Shown here piece after piece: positions 24,299-28,631 of a stretch of DNA of 28,631 nucleotides (within the stretch, counting starts at the first letter, position 1; every line of letters starts with the position of its first letter). The notes beneath the pieces were generated by a model, which was not told the origin of the DNA, did not search any database, and saw only the letters and a program-made list of their open reading frames with translations. Origin of the DNA: Succinivibrionaceae bacterium UBA3769 (lineage in GTDB: Bacteria; Pseudomonadota; Gammaproteobacteria; Enterobacterales; Succinivibrionaceae); assembly GCA_002372325.1 (NCBI GenBank), contig DFFT01000135.1, positions 1-28,631 of the forward strand, read 5' to 3'. The position numbers and the translations under genes were made by a program.

Positions 24299-26179
24299 AT
24301 GGCAATTAAGAAGGATGCAGCGGCCTCCGGGACGGTTTTTCCGATAGGCATCAATGATTTTAAAAATATCATCAGTAACGGCATGGTCTACATTGACAAG
24401 ACGTCATATCTTGAGGAACTTCTTGATCCGGGAACAGGAGTGGCTCTGATGCTTAGGCCCCGAAGGTTCGGGAAAACTCTTGCCATGAGCATGCTGTCCT
24501 ATTTTCTGGAAATGAACTATCAGAATCCGAGGGACAGAAGCAGGCAAAGGAAGCTCTTTAAAAATCTTGCCATTTATAAAAACAAGGCATTCTGCGACAA
24601 GCATATGGGCAGATATCCTGTCATCAGTCTTTCCTTTAAAGATGTGGATGGGAAAACGTTTCAGGATGCTGTGGAGATGATTGTCAGCATATTTGCAGAG
24701 CAGGCCGCCAAGTTTGAGTTTCTTACGAAAAAGAAAGAACTGGATACCGTGTTCCTGCGCAGAATAAAGGATTGCAGACATCGCAAAACCCGTGTTTTTA
24801 AACGTGATGGCACCTTTGCCGAAGGTATGGCATCCCTTATAAATCTGTTTATAAAGGATCTGGCCAATTGCCTGAAAAAAGCCTTCAATAAAGATCCGGT
24901 CATTATCATTGACGAGTATGATGTGCCTCTGCAAAAAGCCACAGCGCGCGACTATTACACCGATATGCTCGATGTTATCCGGTTAATCCTCAGCTCGGCT
25001 CTGAAAGACAATGATACGAACATCTTCAAAGGGTTTGTTACTGGCTGTCTTCGTATCGCCCATCAAAGCATTTTCAGCGGAATAAACAATTTCAAGGCCA
25101 ACGGTATTGAGGATGGTTTTTTATCCGGATTTATCGGTCTTACCAGAGATGAAACAGAAAATCTTCTAAGACAACATGGGCTGGGAAACCGGTTGCCTGC
25201 CGTTATTGAGCGGTACGACGGCTACAATTTTGGCGGTACGGACATGCTGTGCCCGTGGAGTGTGCTGAATTTTACAAGTGACGCCCTCAAAAGCAAGAAT
25301 CCCGCCGCATTCAAACCGCGGAACTACTGGTCAAATTCCAGCGGGAACGACATTATTGACATCTGCATGAGGCATCCTGACAGTTCCGATCTCGAAAGGA
25401 TAGAAAACCTCATGCATAACGGCACGGAGACCATAACCCTCAAAACCTTCACCTCTTATCCGGAGATAAACGGCAATACCAGCTTTGACACCTTTGCGAC
25501 CATGATGCTGCATACCGGGTATTTCACCGTGGCAAAGAGCGCAGCGGCGGATGAATCTGAAATGTCTCTGAACAGTAACTCTGCAGGTGACGATCCCGAG
25601 ATCATCAGAAAAGCCGTGATTAAAATTCCTAACAAAGAGGTACTGCAAAGCTTCCGCGAGAAGGCGGAGAACATTTTCAGCAAGGATAATCCGGAATGGA
25701 CTAAAAGGGCAGCTGAGCTCTTGGAGGCTCTGTTTTCCGGGAATGCCAAAAATGTTCAGGATATCATAGATGACATGCTGATGAGATTTATCAGTAACCG
25801 GGATGCCATGAGCGGCGAGGGGTATTACCACGGATTCATGACCTCCGTTCTCGGTATTGCCGCCGGAACTGCGGGAACTGCCAGAAACCGGATAAACAGA
25901 GTGGAAATGGAATCCGAGAAGGATGCCGGCAATGGTTTTTCGGACATCATTCTCAGTAAGGTCTTTGAGGGCAAAGCTGTCATTTTGGAATTTAAGAAAT
26001 GCAAGATCGGAACTCCCAATGCTTTTAAGAAAATGTGCCGGGAAGCTCTTAAGCAGATCGATGACAGGCAGTATGAATGCCGCTACAGAGCCAGCGGTTA
26101 TCAGGACATCAAAAAGTACGGCATTGCCTTTTATGGCAAGCAGTGCCTGACGATGATGCCGGATGCTGCAGATGCCTGA
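24299..26179 (+). CDS. AAA-ATPase-like / PD-(D/E)XK nuclease family protein, intact motifs
   Basis: 626 residues. The N-terminal ATPase-like domain has the family opening (FPIGINDFKNIISNGMVYID), a Walker A-like LRPRRFGKT (about 52-60) and Walker B with the family pattern VIIIDEYDVPLQKA (about 201-214). The C-terminal nuclease-like domain has EGYYHGFM, then FSDIIL and VILEFKK (about 545-563), which supply the expected Glu, Asp and E-x-K residues. Proteins of this type are widespread in gut anaerobes, often in many copies; their role is not firmly known, and mobile-element or defence functions have been proposed. It is a paralogue of the minus-strand gene at 7167, which has lost these acidic residues. 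Start ATG 24299 has only a weak AAGAAA site. A 112-bp repeat flanks the gene. Confidence 0.88.
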   Translation: MAIKKDAAASGTVFPIGINDFKNIISNGMVYIDKTSYLEELLDPGTGVALMLRPRRFGKTLAMSMLSYFLEMNYQNPRDRSRQRKLFKNLAIYKNKAFCDKHMGRYPVISLSFKDVDGKTFQDAVEMIVSIFAEQAAKFEFLTKKKELDTVFLRRIKDCRHRKTRVFKRDGTFAEGMASLINLFIKDLANCLKKAFNKDPVIIIDEYDVPLQKATARDYYTDMLDVIRLILSSALKDNDTNIFKGFVTGCLRIAHQSIFSGINNFKANGIEDGFLSGFIGLTRDETENLLRQHGLGNRLPAVIERYDGYNFGGTDMLCPWSVLNFTSDALKSKNPAAFKPRNYWSNSSGNDIIDICMRHPDSSDLERIENLMHNGTETITLKTFTSYPEINGNTSFDTFATMMLHTGYFTVAKSAAADESEMSLNSNSAGDDPEIIRKAVIKIPNKEVLQSFREKAENIFSKDNPEWTKRAAELLEALFSGNAKNVQDIIDDMLMRFISNRDAMSGEGYYHGFMTSVLGIAAGTAGTARNRINRVEMESEKDAGNGFSDIILSKVFEGKAVILEFKKCKIGTPNAFKKMCREALKQIDDRQYECRYRASGYQDIKKYGIAFYGKQCLTMMPDAADA

Positions 26180-26262
26180 TGTTCTGTAATTTCATCCTGT
26201 CCCCTGTTTCTGAAAATCATGTGCTGCCGGAAACAGGTACTGAGACCGCCATGGCTAAATCA

Positions 26263-26374
26263 GCGCCGGCGACATCGTCATTCTGGGAAAAAGAGCGGAC
26301 AGGCAGGATTTTATGGTGCGGCCCGTTATCCGGATAGTATTCCGGAAAAAGTCCGGAACAGAGCCGGTCAGGTG
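26263..26374 (+). pseudogene. DUF6273 gene tail fragment (112-bp direct repeat, copy B)
   Basis: Encodes AGDIVILGKRADRQDFMVRP and then VIRIVFRKKSGTEPVR, the last 37 residues of paralogue 3 with small changes. The stop codon TGA has become TGC. It has no upstream part of the gene. It is closer to paralogue 3 than paralogue 2 is over the same stretch, so the event that made it looks recent. Confidence 0.85.
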
Positions 26375-26439
26375 CCAGCCCCCGCCGCCATTTACTCACA
26401 GAGAAGGATTCGCAATACATACCTGTTAACGGAGCGCTT

Positions 26440-27363
26440 ATGGCAAGGCCGATAGCTGGCGGAATAAGAGAGAACATAGTTAAGCAGAAACGTGCCAATG
26501 GCATTGTGTATGTCATCAGGCGCACCGTTAGTTATGATCCGGAAACAAGAAGAAACAAGGTACTGAAAACCGAAATCATAGGGAAATTAGATGCCGACGG
26601 CAATGTGGTTCCCACGAGATTCAAAGCTCCTTCCGTAAAAACCGGCCCGGCCGCAAAAGAGAAAACCTTCGGCGGACAGGATGCTTCCGGCCCTGTTTCC
26701 GCGGGCGCTGACAGGGACGGGAATCCTCCGGCGGGAAAAACACGACGCCTTAAGTATGGGATGATGTCTCTTCTGGGATGGGCGGGAAAGGCCTCCGGCA
26801 TAGATGATGATTTAAAGAAAGCCATGCCGGGGCAGGTCTCAGGTTCTCTGGCTGAGAGAATCATCGCCATGGCCAGATTTTGGGTTGCCACCGGCGCTGA
26901 TACTTTTTCGGACATGCATGCGTGGCAGATAATGCATGGCATAGAAAAAGAGAACATGATAAGCGAAGAGCTCTCCCGAAAGATTTTTGGTGCGCTGGGC
27001 ATCCATGATGATTACCTGCAGGCATTTTTTCAGAGAAGAGCGGCTCGTTTTGGCGATGCTGACGAGGTTATTGCCTATGACTGCGCAGATGGTTCAGCAG
27101 GATCCTTGTCTTCTGCTCTCCGGGTAATGATGAGCCCATCGCCTTTCACCGCGAGCCCGGTAATATGCCTCATGCGGCCGGTGTGAAAAAAGCCCTTAAG
27201 CAGCTTGATTTTTTGCCGGCGAAGGAACCTCTGTTCGTTACGGACGCTGGTTTCTATGCCCCGGAAATTATTGTGAAATACACCATGTCCGGCATGCATT
27301 TTCAAACCGGAGTCCCCCTTGAAGGAGCACCGTGGATTAAAGATGCCGTTACGGAGAACATTG
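26440..27363 (+). pseudogene. IS1634/IS4-like transposase, frameshifted and truncated
   Basis: ATG 26440 follows GGAG. The N-terminal part (MARPIAGGIRENIVKQKRAN, then VSYDPETRRNKVLKTEIIGK) and FGDADEVIAYD look like the IS1634-type branch of DDE transposases, the last with the first catalytic Asp. A deletion of several dozen codons and a frameshift occur at about 27085-27125; the product then continues in the +3 frame as NDEPIAFHREPGNMPHAAGV and ends with LFVTDAGFYAPEIIV, which carries the second Asp. The C-terminal part with the catalytic Glu is missing; similarity fades near 27363, where kinase-like sequence begins. I could not identify terminal inverted repeats. The element is inactive. Confidence 0.75.
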
Positions 27364-27975
27364 ATAGACTCCTATTTCTGCTCCAGAACCGGAAACCGCT
27401 CCGGCGGAACCTTTCTGCTCCGCTGTTTCCGGAACCGGAATGCCGCGGATCCCCGGACGGTAAAAATTCTTAAGGGCATTAAAAGTCCTCTGGTGGCTCC
27501 ATTGTGCTGCTTCGGGGAGGCTGAGGGCCATCCTTATGCCGTGCGGCCTTATTATGACATGCCGCCTCTTTCGGAAGCGCTGGCTGCGGGAAACCGGTTT
27601 ACCAGTGAGGAGATCCGTTCTCTCATTATCCCGGCGGTAAGCGAGGGCCTTAGTATTCTGCATGCCGCCGGCATCATGCACGGCAACCTCCGGGCGGACT
27701 CCCTGATCCCGGACAGCAGCGGGGATCATATCGCTCTTGCTGACGGCAGGCTGGATTCCGGAGTCCTGCTTTCTAAAATCTCCCGGCAGCCTGTTTTGCT
27801 GCTGCCGCCCCTTTTTATTTTTCCGGCAGCGGAAAGACTGTTAAGTACTCGCTGGATGGAACGGTGGAGCGGACGGCGTGCCCGATCCTGTCCGCAAGAA
27901 CCTCCATTGCCTGGGCAAGGGCCTCTTTCAGCAGTGTACAGATCTTTGCCGCGACAGGGATTTTGGCATCTTTAA
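27364..27975 (+). pseudogene. Protein-kinase-like fragment, degenerate
   Basis: The +1 frame encodes what looks like most of a eukaryote-type Ser/Thr kinase fold: NRSGGTFLLRC (glycine-loop region), RTVKILKGIKSPLVAPLCCF (ATP-lysine strand), HPYAVRPYYDMPPLSEALAA (hinge), then ILHAAGIMHGNLRADSLIP, where kinases have an H-x-D-L-K-x-x-N loop, and IALADGRLDSG in place of the D-F-G motif. The catalytic-loop Asp is Asn and the D-F-G Phe is lost. From about 27790 the frame no longer resembles a kinase. There is no start with a ribosome-binding site; the fragment follows directly on the broken transposase. It is either a pseudokinase remnant or a gene cut by the insertion. Confidence 0.55.
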
Positions 27976-28106
27976 TTGGGAACAGGGATAGTCACAGTGA
28001 CTTTTGAGTGCCGTGTTTTTGATTTGTGTTCCGGTAAAATATAAAGGCAAAGCCATTGTTTTCAAACGAAGGCTCAACCCTGACATTATCTTTATCGCAA
28101 TGCTTC

Positions 28107-28631
28107 TCAGATCTCTTTCAGCAAAAACTCTCCATAAGTGTACAGAAGCGCATAACGGCGGAGATCCTTAAGCGTCTTGAGATCATCATCGGTAACATAT
28201 AAATCAAGCTGGTTTGCGGCATCGTTTAACAGCTTTTTCCGCACCATGATTTTGGTATCATCTCCGGCAGGAACATTCCTGGCATATTTAACCTCAAAGA
28301 GGTAGCTGGGGCCTTTGCCGGTTCTGTTCTCAGCCACGAGATCCGCCCGGCCCGATCTGACGTTTGCCTTAACAGCGGCGGCATCGTCATAATAGTCGTC
28401 ATCGTTCTCGTCCGGGAACACATACTGCCCGTTATGTCTGATGGCATATTCCCGGGTGAGCTTAAAGGGAGAACCGGGAATGAGATTAAGCGCGGTATAT
28501 ACCGCCAGCGTCACCTGAGATTCCCCCTGGGTTATGCTGGAACAGTTCACAAAGGCCTGAGCAATGGCATTAAGAAACCTTCGCAGCGTCGCAAGATCGT
28601 TTTTTGCCGCCATGCCGCTGAAATCATAGGT
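28107..28631 (-). CDS. PD-(D/E)XK nuclease family protein, C-terminal part (5' end outside window)
   Basis: The frame is open to the right edge of the window, so only the last 174 residues are seen. It carries the nuclease motifs of the AAA-ATPase-like/PD-(D/E)XK type: SGRADLVAE and LFEVKYARN give the Asp and E-x-K, and TQGESQVTLAVYTALNLIPG the upstream Glu helix. The preceding ATPase domain would lie beyond the window. A short acidic loop (DENDDDYYDD) sits before the active site. It faces the kinase-like fragment tail to tail, with 131 bp between them holding nothing I can identify. With 7167, 11798 and 24299 it makes four traces of this family in the cargo region. Confidence 0.8.
   Translation of the reverse strand, partial: TYDFSGMAAKNDLATLRRFLNAIAQAFVNCSSITQGESQVTLAVYTALNLIPGSPFKLTREYAIRHNGQYVFPDENDDDYYDDAAAVKANVRSGRADLVAENRTGKGPSYLFEVKYARNVPAGDDTKIMVRKKLLNDAANQLDLYVTDDDLKTLKDLRRYALLYTYGEFLLKEI

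Noticed and set aside
1..28631. High frequency of TCCGGA, especially in the tra genes
   Set aside because: Striking by eye, but probably a product of codon preference (CGG, CCG, GGA); a count against a codon-shuffled control would be needed before treating it as a signal.
1..28631. tRNA, rRNA or riboswitch genes
   Set aside because: I looked through the intergenic regions and saw no cloverleaf, rRNA or recognisable aptamer pattern.

Overview
The window looks like part of an integrated conjugative element or conjugative plasmid from a proteobacterium. The left 7 kb carries F-type (SXT/R27-like) conjugation genes in their usual order. The rest is an accessory region rich in PD-(D/E)XK nuclease-family genes, Rpn-type genes and multi-domain DUF6273 proteins. 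The F-type secretion genes, a perfect CRP-like TGTGA-N6-TCACA site and the cargo families fit a gut-anaerobe gammaproteobacterium such as the Succinivibrionaceae. That placement is inference, not something the sequence proves.

Layout. (1) 1-6972, plus strand: the C-terminal end of the traC ATPase, an S26-type signal peptidase (traF/trhF type), an exported protein of unknown identity in the place where traW or trbC is expected, traU, and a long cysteine-rich traN. Conjugation genes stop after traN, a point where SXT/R391-type elements are known to carry cargo. (2) 7167-8963, minus strand: an AAA-ATPase-like/PD-(D/E)XK fusion protein whose nuclease acidic residues all appear to be replaced. (3) 9370-11600: an AT-richer Rpn-family locus with its own promoter. 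The nuclease frame is broken by an in-frame amber codon. An ideal internal Shine-Dalgarno and ATG define a 77-residue C-terminal product. The 3' part of the gene with its terminator is tandemly repeated at about 717 bp, giving a second 77-codon frame with the same internal start signal and a third broken copy. (4) 11600-13050: a gene-poor stretch holding a nuclease-family remnant, five copies of an ATCGGCATAA-like half-site (two forming a perfect 24-bp palindrome), and a CRP-like site. (5) 13055-16437: an unrecognised 235-aa protein, a coiled-coil plus helix-turn-helix protein, an iron-sulfur flavoprotein-like oxidoreductase and a nitroreductase. (6) 16521-24086: three tandem paralogues combining DUF6273 domains with long helical repeat regions. 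(7) 24299-28631: an AAA-ATPase-like/PD-(D/E)XK protein with intact motifs, bracketed by two copies of a 112-bp DUF6273 gene tail, then a broken transposase, a degenerate kinase-like fragment, and the end of another PD-(D/E)XK gene on the minus strand.

The strongest candidate for something new is the Rpn locus. Rpn nucleases in other bacteria are known to make an inhibitory C-terminal protein from an internal start. Here that internal unit has been amplified separately from the nuclease part. The second candidate is the DUF6273/helical-repeat cluster, whose members and fragments are interleaved with the PD-(D/E)XK genes and a kinase remnant, suggesting repeated recombination within the cargo region.
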